Origin: Bacteroides sp.
GTDB taxonomy: Bacteria; Bacteroidota; Bacteroidia; Bacteroidales; Bacteroidaceae
Assembly (NCBI GenBank): GCA_017472925.1
Contig: JAFUNS010000034.1
Coordinates: 186,001-250,000 of the forward strand
DNA length: 64,000 nt
Reading direction: 5' to 3'
Below are positions 35,628 through 44,739 of the stretch, piece after piece (position 1 is the stretch's first letter; each line of letters starts with the position of its first letter). Position numbers and translations under genes: made by a program. The notes under the pieces are model-generated. The model did no database searches, was not told the origin of the DNA, and worked only from the letters and a program-made list of their open reading frames with translations.

Positions 35628-37358
35628 TTATAAAAGATTCTGCCAATAGGCTTTTACTACTTCCCAACGATAGTAAGGTGCATGCTCGCTGTCTACAGGC
35701 AACTTGACGGGCTTTTCGTTTAATAATGCCTTGACCCAAATTTCTTCTTTGGAATTGCGATAGAATATTAACTGTAAATTGCCTGCCATGGGCGAAAGAC
35801 GGAAGTCTTGCCATGCCAAATGGTATTTCTCCGCATCCTTTTCTCGAAGAGCGCAATTCTCTATCTTCATCAAGTTAAGCAGACGAAGCATGTCTGTATC
35901 ATGTCCAAAACGGAAATCTGCACCGGTTGTTCCTCTTTCTATTGCTTGTTGAGCCTGATCAAGGATGTGCTTGAGCAACGGGCGGGCACTTCTGGCCGCG
36001 GCTCCCTTGTTAAGGGGAGCATTACCATTGCATACATACATGCGGTGGTTGATGCATTGCCAAATGCCGAACAAATCTGCAGGGGTAAAAAGGTCGTAGA
36101 AGGATAAATCCAAATCGGTGTCTTGCATATCCGAAGCAATCCAATAGAGGCCTATCATCAGTTCATGGGGTTGCTTGACTTCTTCGGGGTGTACAAATAG
36201 GCGTGCCATCAAGCGGTGTGGCTGCACCCGTTTTTCGGCAAAAGCCAAATAATCTTTTCTCCACGGAGCATCTTTGGAACTGAATGCTTGAAGTTCAGGC
36301 GAAGTCTGATGCATAAAGTCCATGTGTTTTTCCTCGGCATTCAGTTGGAAAACCAAAGATGGATTTAATTCCTTTAAGCGTGCGGTAAATGCCTCCATGC
36401 TTTTGATGGCTCTGTCCGATGTACTTGAATAAGCTTGTATTTGAGTAGTTCCCTGAAATATATCGCTATACTTCCGATACATTCGTTCGGCTATTTCAGC
36501 ATGTTGTCTGGCCCCTTTAGGTGTCAGTTTACCACCATTCCCTTGAGCATCGGCCCATACTTTGTCAAGTCTTTGACTGACTTCCTTTCCATAAGGTGTC
36601 AGTTCATGTTCTTTAAACACATCGAGCACTTGTGTGTAACGGTTGTCATCGGTCATCCAACGGGAACCATGACGACCATAGTGAGCTATGTAAAAAGGAA
36701 TACATCCCATTGGGGGGATTGAAAAATCTTCGGTAGGAGTAGGGTATGCATAATAGATGCTACCAGTCTTTTCCGGACAGTCAGCCAATTCCTTTTGAAT
36801 GTTTTGAGGAGTAATGGATCTATCACTCTCTACTTGCCAATTGATGCCTACAGGGTTGTTGCTCATTTGCCAAATAAGAGGTAAGTTAGGGTAGTCGAGA
36901 ATCCACATTTGTCCACCTTCCACTTGGTCGACAGCATGAAGCAAATTGTAACCAAGGGCTTTCTCATGACAAGGAAGGGCTGTATAAGTTACACCGTTAC
37001 AGATGAAACTTCCTGATTCCTTCAATTGGTTGAGTTGTTTCCGTGAAATCATCCATACTGTTTCTGTTGGCGAGACGGTCAAGTGTTGTCCATCTGTGGG
37101 CTGTATCCAACAAAGCGCTTCGCCGTTTCCCATGGAAGCGGGTGTCAAGGTATAACTGCCTACCCACCATTTCATGTTGCGTAGGATGGTCCAATGCAAA
37201 ATCACTTGATTGTCCTGCTGTTCATAAGCTACTTTAAATCGGCGTGTTTGTCCATAGAGCTTGAACGAATAACGTAGGGTATCGGTTACGGTAATTTGAC
37301 CGAAAGCTTGGCTGATGCAGCCCCATACTATGCAGAGGAGGAATATTAGCTTTTTCAT
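35628..37358 (-). CDS. Secreted histidine phosphatase (MINPP/phytase-like)
   Basis: 576 residues from Met at 37358, which gives a clean signal peptide (MKKLIFLLCIVWGCISQAFG); the earlier Met at 37388 would overlap the GH92 gene. The first about 190 residues form a beta-rich domain of unknown kind. The phosphatase part starts with the RHG motif (IAHYGRHGSRW near residue 235), the phosphohistidine loop of branch-2 histidine phosphatases such as MINPP and phytases, and the distal HD motif is in FRFGHDTDML near 490. It probably releases phosphate from inositol phosphates or other esters. It is the last gene of the GH92-GH28-GH92 operon, 13 bp after the GH92 stop. Confidence 0.87.
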   Translation of the reverse strand: MKKLIFLLCIVWGCISQAFGQITVTDTLRYSFKLYGQTRRFKVAYEQQDNQVILHWTILRNMKWWVGSYTLTPASMGNGEALCWIQPTDGQHLTVSPTETVWMISRKQLNQLKESGSFICNGVTYTALPCHEKALGYNLLHAVDQVEGGQMWILDYPNLPLIWQMSNNPVGINWQVESDRSITPQNIQKELADCPEKTGSIYYAYPTPTEDFSIPPMGCIPFYIAHYGRHGSRWMTDDNRYTQVLDVFKEHELTPYGKEVSQRLDKVWADAQGNGGKLTPKGARQHAEIAERMYRKYSDIFQGTTQIQAYSSTSDRAIKSMEAFTARLKELNPSLVFQLNAEEKHMDFMHQTSPELQAFSSKDAPWRKDYLAFAEKRVQPHRLMARLFVHPEEVKQPHELMIGLYWIASDMQDTDLDLSFYDLFTPADLFGIWQCINHRMYVCNGNAPLNKGAAARSARPLLKHILDQAQQAIERGTTGADFRFGHDTDMLRLLNLMKIENCALREKDAEKYHLAWQDFRLSPMAGNLQLIFYRNSKEEIWVKALLNEKPVKLPVDSEHAPYYRWEVVKAYWQNLL

Positions 37359-37371
37359 TTCTTCATACATA

Positions 37372-39645
37372 TCATAATCCCAAATCATTTCCCCAATTAC
37401 TTGGTTTGTTACCCATTTTCAGTATCATTTCTCCTCCGGCTACGATGTCTTTATGTCGGAGTGCAGAATATGGATACTCTTTGCCATTTAACAGGATAGA
37501 TTGGATATAGCGGTTCTTGTTCGATAATTTTTCAGCTTTGATACGGAAAGTCTTTCCATTCGTCAGGCGGAAGGTGGTTTCTTTCAATATCGGTGTATTG
37601 ATTAAATAATAATCTTGACCGGCATTGGGATAGAGTCCCATCATGTGGAACGCCAACCAGGATGACATGGCTCCAGAATCATCGTTCCCTGGTAATCCGC
37701 CCGGTGAATCGTTGAAGTGAGTATTGATAATCGCATGGATACGGTCGCTACTCTTGTCGGGACGTCCTATCCAATGATAAAGACATGGAGTAAGGAAGGA
37801 CGGTTCATTGTTTACGTTGTAATAATTCTTGTTGAAGAAAGTATCCAATCGTTTTTCAAAAGCTTCTTTACCTCCACTTTTGTTTATCAATCCCGGAACA
37901 TCATGAGGGATGCTGAGGGAATACTCCCAGGAAGTGGCTTCGTAGAAGAACATACTCCACCAAGGAGTGTACCAAGGTCCTTCCATGGTCAGTGGGGTAT
38001 AGGTAAAGGTGGGTTTCTGTATTTTGCTGCTGCCAAACGGAACTTCATCCAACCAATTGCCTTTTTCATCTCTTGGAAGAATGAAACCCTTTGAACCATC
38101 GTGTTCGTAATCATCGCGCCACAGATTCTTCCAATTGCCCGATTGCTTGAGGTATTGTTGATAGAGTTCTTCTTTTCCCAATCCCTTAGCCACTAAAGCG
38201 ATGGCATAATCGCAATAGGCATATTCAATGGTACGATTCCCAGCTCGAGGGATTCCATGTGGTATATATCCCAATTCCAAATAAGGGATGAGGCCTCCTC
38301 GTCCTTCGGCCTCTTCGTTTCCACCAGGAGGAACAGTGGCATCTTTCAGCATAGCTTCCAAAGCATGTTCATAATCAATGCCTTCCAAACCCTTTACAAA
38401 AGCATCGGCTATGACAATTTCTCCGTTCGATCCTCCTTGTGTACGACCGTTACAGTTACCACTACGTGCATCAGGCATGAATCCATCCCGTTTGTAGATA
38501 TTGAGCATGGAACGTACAATATCGACTTCTCGGTCGGGGTCGACTAATGTAATGAGTGGGGTAGAGGTACGATAGGTATCCCAAATGGCATAGAAATCAT
38601 CGTAATAAGGTTCATTGTCGGTCCACCCGGGATTTTCACCGCTTCGGTCTACTGGCATAATCATGGTGTGATACATGCCTGTATAGAACATACGTTTGTA
38701 ATGTTCGGGCGTATCGGGAGCAATTTCAATGCGCTGTAGCAAAGTCTCCCATTTGTCCAGTAACTCTTGATGGACTTTTTCAAAATTCCAATGACCAATT
38801 TCGGTATGGGCATTATGTTTGGCTTTCAAACAGCTGAGGAATGAAATGCCAATTTTTAGCTTGACGGAATCGGTTGAGGCTGGGAAGCGGAGTAGAGCAC
38901 CGGTCTTCTTTCCGCTATCAAATTGAACTTTGTCTGTAGTAATGGTTGTTCCTTTCCATGTGACCGTTTCAGTAAACGGTACGTTGGTTTCTGCATAAAA
39001 ATATACAGTATAGGCACGACCGTTGTTCCATCCTCCTCGGATTCGGGTATAGCCACACACTTCATGGTTGGAAAGTATTTGTATTTCCGAACCGACAAAT
39101 TGCTGGGCTTCGCGTGCATCGGGTACCGGACTTTCACCCAAGAAGAATCCGGCATCGACTGCCAATCCCTTTTCTGAGGATTGTGGATAAGTGAAACGAT
39201 AGAAAGAAGCCCTTTCGGCTGTCGTAATTTCCGTACGGATACTACTGTTCTTAAAGGTTGTATCGTAATATCCCAATCGGATTTCTTCGTACTTACGGTA
39301 GTCTATGTGGCTGGTTTTGTCAAGTGCTCCTAAAAATGGAGTCACTAAAATATTGCCATACTTGGGGCCACCTCCGGTACCACTGACGTGTACTTGGGAA
39401 AAACCATCCACTTGTTCGGGCATAGGAGCCCAACCGCTGTTGTTCTTGCAAGTACAATCTGGTGACGGCTTTACCATACCATACGGACATGAAGGACCGA
39501 TAAATGTACGTCCTAATCCTGTAGAACCTATTTTAGGATCTACATAATTAAAAAGGCTGGCTACTTCCTGCGCCATGCCCATCACGGGGAAACACAGAAA
39601 GAACGCCAGTCTTAACAAAGAAACTCGAATGGAAATTTGAGTCAT
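37372..39645 (-). CDS. GH92 exo-alpha-mannosidase
   Basis: 757 residues with a signal peptide. GH92 markers: VDPKIGSTGLGRTFIGPSCP at the N-terminus, MFYTGMYHTMIMPVDRSG near residue 318, and the catalytic-region motif GLPGNDDSGAMSSWL near 660, where the Asp pair acts as base in the calcium-dependent inverting mechanism. GH92 enzymes remove alpha-1,2/1,3/1,4/1,6 mannose from N-glycans or fungal mannans. It follows the GH28 gene by 2 bp. Confidence 0.94.
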   Translation of the reverse strand: MTQISIRVSLLRLAFFLCFPVMGMAQEVASLFNYVDPKIGSTGLGRTFIGPSCPYGMVKPSPDCTCKNNSGWAPMPEQVDGFSQVHVSGTGGGPKYGNILVTPFLGALDKTSHIDYRKYEEIRLGYYDTTFKNSSIRTEITTAERASFYRFTYPQSSEKGLAVDAGFFLGESPVPDAREAQQFVGSEIQILSNHEVCGYTRIRGGWNNGRAYTVYFYAETNVPFTETVTWKGTTITTDKVQFDSGKKTGALLRFPASTDSVKLKIGISFLSCLKAKHNAHTEIGHWNFEKVHQELLDKWETLLQRIEIAPDTPEHYKRMFYTGMYHTMIMPVDRSGENPGWTDNEPYYDDFYAIWDTYRTSTPLITLVDPDREVDIVRSMLNIYKRDGFMPDARSGNCNGRTQGGSNGEIVIADAFVKGLEGIDYEHALEAMLKDATVPPGGNEEAEGRGGLIPYLELGYIPHGIPRAGNRTIEYAYCDYAIALVAKGLGKEELYQQYLKQSGNWKNLWRDDYEHDGSKGFILPRDEKGNWLDEVPFGSSKIQKPTFTYTPLTMEGPWYTPWWSMFFYEATSWEYSLSIPHDVPGLINKSGGKEAFEKRLDTFFNKNYYNVNNEPSFLTPCLYHWIGRPDKSSDRIHAIINTHFNDSPGGLPGNDDSGAMSSWLAFHMMGLYPNAGQDYYLINTPILKETTFRLTNGKTFRIKAEKLSNKNRYIQSILLNGKEYPYSALRHKDIVAGGEMILKMGNKPSNWGNDLGL

Positions 39646-39647
39646 AT

Positions 39648-41051
39648 TTAATTCTTTACTTTAACGTTTTGAGTATTGATTTGCTTTAACATTCCACCGA
39701 ATGGTCGGCCGAATCCTTCTTCGCGCACGCTACAATCGGTTATTTCTATATCGTTGGCAGTATCGATGTAGAATGCATAAGTCTTGTCTTGGGCGAAGCC
39801 TTCACCCAAACATGGGCGCTTGTCGTATACACCACCTGGATAATCGGTACGTTTTACCAAACGGATATCCACTTCGTCGAAATGGATGTTGTTTACTTTT
39901 CCGGGTACATCTCCTCCTACGAAAATGCCGTTTTCGCCGGTGCATTTCACATTGTGGAACCAAATGTTGCTTACTTCGCCGCAGCGGCCCTCAGTTGCTC
40001 CTTTGGGGAAACGCCAACCGGCGTCTTTGTGGTTACCAACTGCACGAGGGTATGAAGTAACATAGATAGGTTCGGCTTTGCCCCACCATACATCACTGAA
40101 CAACTTGCTGTCGACCAGCATGTTCGAGAATACCACATTGGTTACGGTACCTTCGTCGCGGTTCTGTATACCGATGCCACGATTGCTGTCACGAATGATG
40201 CAGTTGTCAAACAATACATTGTTGATCTTGTCCATATTCTCAGATCCTATCTTGATGGCACAAGAACGGGAAGTCATCACGCAATTGGTTACAACGATGT
40301 CTTCACACGAACCATATTCTTCAAATTCGCGGCGGTTCTTCAAACAGATACAATCGTCGCCACTTTCAATGAAGCAATTGGCTATACGCACTTTACGGGA
40401 ATGATCTACGTCAATACCATCGCCATTACGAATCTTCAAATTGTTCAATAGGCTGATACCATCTATCAGCGCATCGTAGCAGCCGATAAGGTGTACGGTC
40501 CAATAAGCTCCGTTGCAAATGGTCACATCCTTGATTATCAGTTTCTCTACATCAATCAAAGTCAGAACGTGCGGACGGGGGTCGAAGTCGGTTACCGGCT
40601 TCAACTCATACGAATCGTCCAATTCCTTTCCCATAAAGGCTACACCGTTTCCATCAATCGTTCCTGTACCGGTAATGCTGATGTTCTTGGCACTTTGTGC
40701 ATAAATCCACATCATGCCTTCACCTTCGTTGGCACGGAATGCACTCAAGTGATAGATGCTTTCATCGGGATTGGCCAACCAACGACTGTTCATTTCCAAG
40801 TGATAATCTACATTTGATTTCAATTCCACCGGTCCACTCATAAAGGTATATCCGGTAGGGAAAACCACTTGGCCGCCACCTGCTTCCGTACAGGCATCGA
40901 TGGCTTGTTGGATGGCTTTGGCGTCATCGGTCACACCATCGCCCTTGGCACCATAATCCAGTACATTATATACATTGCCTTGTTTCCCTCCACAAGCAAT
41001 GAGAAAGAATGCCAGGCATAGGGTTGCGATATGTGTCAGTTGCTTTTTCAT
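39648..41051 (-). CDS. GH28-family lipoprotein glycosidase
   Basis: 467 residues with a lipoprotein signal (LAFFLIACGGK; Cys20). The right-handed beta-helix of GH28 is preceded by the N-terminal NVLDYGAKGDGVTDDAKAI. Catalytic Asp motifs are present: NGDGIDVDHS near residue 208 and ESGDDCICLKN near 228. The usual GHG motif is replaced by SCAIKIGSE, so it is not a typical endo-polygalacturonase and may act on terminal galacturonic acid or another uronic sugar. It lies between the two GH92 genes in one operon. Confidence 0.9.
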   Translation of the reverse strand: MKKQLTHIATLCLAFFLIACGGKQGNVYNVLDYGAKGDGVTDDAKAIQQAIDACTEAGGGQVVFPTGYTFMSGPVELKSNVDYHLEMNSRWLANPDESIYHLSAFRANEGEGMMWIYAQSAKNISITGTGTIDGNGVAFMGKELDDSYELKPVTDFDPRPHVLTLIDVEKLIIKDVTICNGAYWTVHLIGCYDALIDGISLLNNLKIRNGDGIDVDHSRKVRIANCFIESGDDCICLKNRREFEEYGSCEDIVVTNCVMTSRSCAIKIGSENMDKINNVLFDNCIIRDSNRGIGIQNRDEGTVTNVVFSNMLVDSKLFSDVWWGKAEPIYVTSYPRAVGNHKDAGWRFPKGATEGRCGEVSNIWFHNVKCTGENGIFVGGDVPGKVNNIHFDEVDIRLVKRTDYPGGVYDKRPCLGEGFAQDKTYAFYIDTANDIEITDCSVREEGFGRPFGGMLKQINTQNVKVKN

Positions 41052-41061
41052 ATTTCTTTAG

Positions 41062-43410
41062 TTATTTGTCCTTGATGTTTACAGATCCTTCGCTTCGCTC
41101 AGGATGACATGGGTTAGACATTAAATTGGGAATACAATCTTCGGCTTTACTTCCCCATTCTTTGTTAGGCTCTGAGCCCATTACAAAACAGAAGTGTCCG
41201 CCCGTCATCATATCATCGTGATGAATATAATTCTTAGTATAAGGTTCTCCATTCAGTGTGGCCGACTGGATGTAGATATTTTCATCTGAAGCGTTGATGG
41301 CTTCTATAGTGAATGTTTTGCCATTTTCCAATTGGATACTCAATTTTGGGAAAGTAGGACTACCCAATGCATAATACGGTGTGCCCGGGCATACCGGATA
41401 GAATCCCATGGCCGAGAAGAGATACCAGGCCGACATCTGACCGGCATCGTCATTCCCCGACAAACCACCCGGTGCCTGTAAATATTCTGTTTGCAGAATA
41501 TGACGGACAGCCTGTTGCGTCTTCCAAGGCTCACCGGCATAGTTGAACATGTATGCCACTTGGTGACAAGGCTCGTTGCCGTGCCAGTATCGCAATTCAC
41601 TGAACATGGAATCCAACTTGGCTACGTAATTGGCTTTACCTCCCATACACTCCATGAGTCCGTAGGGGTCTTGTGGTACATACCAGGTATAATGACAAGG
41701 TGCACCTTCGGTGATGAAGCGTGCGAAGTTGAATGGATTACTCTCTGGTAAGAAAGTGCCATCAGCATATCTGCCTTGTGCGTAACCTGTGTTAGGATTG
41801 ATAACATTTTGATAATTCTGTGCACGTTTCATTAAGATTTCAGCGTCATGTTCCTTTCCTAATGCTTTTGCCACTTGTGCCAAAGCAAAGTCGTCGTAGG
41901 CATATTCCAATGTACGCGATACTTGTTCTTCGGTGTGATAAGCATCGGGGACCTGATCTTCCAACGGAATGTATCCATATTTCAGGTAAGAGTCGAGGGC
42001 ACGTCGTCCCATACCGTTCTTATAATCGGCTATGTCGGTCGGTTGTTCGAAAGCGTTTTGGCGCATGGCCTTATAAGCTGTTTCGATATCGAAGTTACGA
42101 ATACCTTTTACATAGGCATCGCTGATAGCCGAAATGCAATGATCGCCTATCATGGCTGCGGTGTAGCTGTTCCAACAAGGGAAGATGGGCAACCATCCGC
42201 TTTGTTCATATTTGTATACCAAGGACTGCATCATGTGGCCTCCTTTGGTAGGAGTGAGCAAATTAATCAGCGGATGTAGGGCACGGTAAGTATCCCACAT
42301 GCTGTAACCGTCGTAATAGGTTTCTCCCTCGGGTAGTTGACGGATAGGAGTCCCTGTAGCAAAGCTTGGATAGCGTCCGTCCACATCATTGAAGGTGTGG
42401 GGTAGGAACGAAGCCCGATAGAGTGCCCCATAGAATAATTGTTTGTCTTCTACGGTTGGTGTCTCTATGCTGATTTGTGCCAATCGCTTTTCCCAAATAT
42501 CAATCAACTCGTTTCGGTTCTGTTCAAAATTCCAATGCGGAATTTCCGCTTTTAGATTTTGTCTGGCGCCTTCCATGTCGGTGAACGATGAACCTACCTT
42601 TACCAATATCGGCTTGGAGGTTTCCTTGAAACGGATATAGGCACCTATGGCAGCTCCCTTGGGCATTACGGTCTGTCCGGCAAAGAGTGTGTCGCCGTGG
42701 AAGGTGCCGTATTCGGCTATTTCATCTTGATAGCTGATAACGAAATATCCATTGTATCCGGCAGGTTCTCCCCATCCCTGATAGATGCGGTGAACAGGAT
42801 TGTATCCTCGTATTTCCTTTCGGAGAGTATCTATTTCGATGAATCCTTCGCCTTCGTCGCTATTAGGATTCACTACCAACCATGCATTGTCTTTATTGTG
42901 ATAAGTAAAACGGAAGATGGCAGAGCGCGAACGACCGGTCATCTCGGCTTGGATATGATAGTCTTCCAATGTTACCGCATAATAGGCCGGTGTAGCTGTT
43001 TCTGTTTGATGGCTGAAGCGACTTGCACGTGCTTCGGGCTGGTATTTCAAAGTTCCGGCTACCGGCATCAAAGTCATACTGCCATAATCTTGGGTGCATC
43101 CGCCTACAATCCAGTGTGAGTTACGGAAACCTTGCATCAGCGAATCTTTATAATAATAAGGAGCTTTACACTTCCGTTCGGTGTCTTGCGTTTGAGGAGT
43201 CCAGAAATTCATACCGTTTGGTTCCAGTACGGCAGGTATCACCTGTCCGTATTCCTCTGTTTTCTTCCCGAAGAGTCCGGCAGTCTTGGTAATACTGGCT
43301 GCGGTTCCTACCCGGGTATCTACATAGGTCAACAGACTTTCTGCTTTACGCGTCGTACAAGCGCAGAGCAGGAAGCATGTCAGGACGATTCCAAATAGTA
43401 TATTTTTCAT
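41062..43410 (-). CDS. GH92 exo-alpha-mannosidase (lipoprotein)
   Basis: 782 residues from Met at 43410, chosen because it gives a lipoprotein signal (FGIVLTCFLLCACTT); the frame extends 69 codons further upstream into the regulatory region, which is not credible. GH92 markers: LLTYVDTRVGTAAS, LFYGALYRASFLPHTFNDVDG and GLSGNDDAGQMSAWYLF near residue 695. It probably sits on the cell surface. The last residues SNPCHPERSEGSVNIKDK are encoded by an intergenic-type repeat that has entered the 3' end of the gene. First gene of the glycosidase operon; the GH28 gene follows after 10 bp. Confidence 0.93.
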   Translation of the reverse strand: MKNILFGIVLTCFLLCACTTRKAESLLTYVDTRVGTAASITKTAGLFGKKTEEYGQVIPAVLEPNGMNFWTPQTQDTERKCKAPYYYKDSLMQGFRNSHWIVGGCTQDYGSMTLMPVAGTLKYQPEARASRFSHQTETATPAYYAVTLEDYHIQAEMTGRSRSAIFRFTYHNKDNAWLVVNPNSDEGEGFIEIDTLRKEIRGYNPVHRIYQGWGEPAGYNGYFVISYQDEIAEYGTFHGDTLFAGQTVMPKGAAIGAYIRFKETSKPILVKVGSSFTDMEGARQNLKAEIPHWNFEQNRNELIDIWEKRLAQISIETPTVEDKQLFYGALYRASFLPHTFNDVDGRYPSFATGTPIRQLPEGETYYDGYSMWDTYRALHPLINLLTPTKGGHMMQSLVYKYEQSGWLPIFPCWNSYTAAMIGDHCISAISDAYVKGIRNFDIETAYKAMRQNAFEQPTDIADYKNGMGRRALDSYLKYGYIPLEDQVPDAYHTEEQVSRTLEYAYDDFALAQVAKALGKEHDAEILMKRAQNYQNVINPNTGYAQGRYADGTFLPESNPFNFARFITEGAPCHYTWYVPQDPYGLMECMGGKANYVAKLDSMFSELRYWHGNEPCHQVAYMFNYAGEPWKTQQAVRHILQTEYLQAPGGLSGNDDAGQMSAWYLFSAMGFYPVCPGTPYYALGSPTFPKLSIQLENGKTFTIEAINASDENIYIQSATLNGEPYTKNYIHHDDMMTGGHFCFVMGSEPNKEWGSKAEDCIPNLMSNPCHPERSEGSVNIKDK
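41082..41108. repeat. Interspersed repeat in the GH92 3' end
   Basis: The words GATCCTTCGCTTCGCTCAGG and the following ATGACA are the widely seen palindromic repeat whose translation reads CHPERSEGS in many genomes. Here it is read in frame as the C-terminal tail of the GH92 protein. Confidence 0.75.
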
Positions 43411-43519
43411 TTGTTCCTTTTTTATTCGTTTCTTATTCTCTCTTGTTTTTTGACGAAAGGAAAAAGGAATAATGGATTTTAGTGAATAATCTGGAATCAG
43501 AGTATGCCGTTTCTCCTGT

Positions 43520-43557
43520 AAGAAACCACCGTTTTCTGTGCAAGAAACCGTCGTTTT
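43520..43557 (-). promoter_or_regulatory. Tandem 22-bp-spaced direct repeat upstream of the glycosidase operon
   Basis: AAGAAACC-AC-CGTTTT (43520-43535) and AAGAAACC-GT-CGTTTT (43542-43557): 14 of 16 identical with a period of 22 bp, that is about two helical turns. Such spacing suits an AraC-type activator dimer. It lies 110-150 bp before the GH92 start. A -7-like TATTTTTG (43615-43622) is further upstream. Confidence 0.45.
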
Positions 43558-43621
43558 GTAGTTGGTATTACGGCAGGATTCTTGCATGACAGACAATCGA
43601 AAAAAAATAAAGTTCAAAAAT

Positions 43622-43818
43622 AGGCTTCACAAGTTTCACATGTGTGCAAATAGCAGATATTCAAAGACTTTAGGTGAAACTTGGATGCTTTCACCCAGTT
43701 TCACATGTTTCACCATTACCCTGAGTGTGAAACTTGTGAAACCTCTGTGAAGGCTTGATGTTTCACCGCTATCTGCTGTGTATCAATAGCTTATACGAGT
43801 GTGAAACTTGTGAAGGCT
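43622..43818. repeat. Palindromic repeat array C (GTGAAACTTGTGAA-type)
   Basis: At least five copies of a word near GTGAAACTTGTGAA in both orientations. CTTCACAAGTTTCACA near 43625-43640 is the complement of TGTGAAACTTGTGAAG near 43800, and another copy is at 43728-43741. Nested arms AGCAGAT and ATCTGCT lie inside. It begins just after the ORF6N stop and occupies the rest of the gap before the GH92 operon promoter. Confidence 0.75.
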
Positions 43819-43839
43819 GTTCTCATACTTAAAAAGTAA

Positions 43840-44424
43840 TTATTTATATTCTCTGAATCCGATAGGCTTTCTTCCCGTTGTTTTGTTTGAGTCCTTTTGT
43901 TTGTCGGCCAGTTGAGATAATGCCAAATAAATATCGTCAAGTTCTCTACGGGTATCTTCGCTAAGTTCGTTGATAGCTTCTAAAGTATCTTCGCTCCCTT
44001 GTTCCAATACTTTCAAACGATGTTTCAAATTTTCGATTTCTTGACTCATCTGTTGATTGGCATAGAGATATTGACGGACGGCAACAAATGCTCGCATGAT
44101 TCGAATATTTATTTCTATAGCAGTTGTACTACGAAGTACACTTGAAAGCATGGCTACTCCTTGCTCGGTAAAAGCAAAAGGAGCGTAGGCGATACCTCCT
44201 TGTCTTGAGGTTCCATTTTGGAACTTCATGCTGTTTTTCAATGAGTTAAACTCACTATTGTTAAGCTCGAACATAAAATCTGAGGGGAATCTTTCTAAAT
44301 TTCTCCTGACAGCCTTTTTAAGATTTTTTGTTTCTATTCCATAGAGTTCCGCCAAGTCGAAGTCCAGCATAACCCGTTGCCCTCTAATCTCATAAATTTT
44401 GTTCTGTATTACCTGTGTATCCAT
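43840..44424 (-). CDS. ORF6N-domain DNA-binding protein
   Basis: 194 residues. The N-terminal ORF6N domain is clear (IYEIRGQRVMLDFDLAELYG, KNLKKAVRRNLERFPSDFMF, then AFTEQGVAMLSSVLRS near residue 88), followed by a coiled-coil helix (QEIENLKHRLKVLEQGSEDT, residues about 120-160). ORF6N/KilA-N proteins come from phages and mobile elements and probably bind DNA; their role in Bacteroides chromosomes is poorly understood. It stands alone between two repeat arrays, between susD and the glycosidase operon. Confidence 0.92.
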   Translation of the reverse strand: MDTQVIQNKIYEIRGQRVMLDFDLAELYGIETKNLKKAVRRNLERFPSDFMFELNNSEFNSLKNSMKFQNGTSRQGGIAYAPFAFTEQGVAMLSSVLRSTTAIEINIRIMRAFVAVRQYLYANQQMSQEIENLKHRLKVLEQGSEDTLEAINELSEDTRRELDDIYLALSQLADKQKDSNKTTGRKPIGFREYK

Positions 44425-44598
44425 TATATAAACTTTCTTTCGAAATTTATCGTATTACAAAGTTAGTTATATATTCTGGATATACCATAATATATATGTG
44501 GTATTTTAAACTAAAGAGACTCTTTACGAAGCATAGAAAGGCTTATTAGAATAACCTCATTATTTCTTTTTCCAATACGTCAAAGAACGAATGTTGTA

Positions 44599-44725
44599 TG
44601 AGAGTACTCTCATGGGGTTATGAGACTGCTCTCGTTGATAGGCGAGACTACTCTCGCACCCCCTATGAGACTACTTTTGTTTGGTTATGTGACTACTCTC
44701 ACTTAGCAATGAGAGTAGTCTCGCC
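44599..44725. repeat. Palindromic repeat array D (GAGACTACTCTC-type)
   Basis: Five or more variants of GAGACTACTCTC in both orientations. TGAGAGTACTCTCA (44599-44612) is a perfect palindrome; GGCGAGACTACTCTC (44641-44655) pairs perfectly with GAGAGTAGTCTCGCC (44711-44725); further copies begin at 44621, 44666 and 44690. It ends 14 bp after the susD stop and may end that transcript. The remaining 44425-44598 shows nothing else. Confidence 0.8.
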
Positions 44726-44739
44726 TTTATAACATGTTA

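Noticed and set aside
43411-43617. 69-codon N-terminal extension of the first GH92 gene
   Set aside because: The extension covers repeat and regulatory sequence and would hide the lipoprotein signal that begins at 43410.
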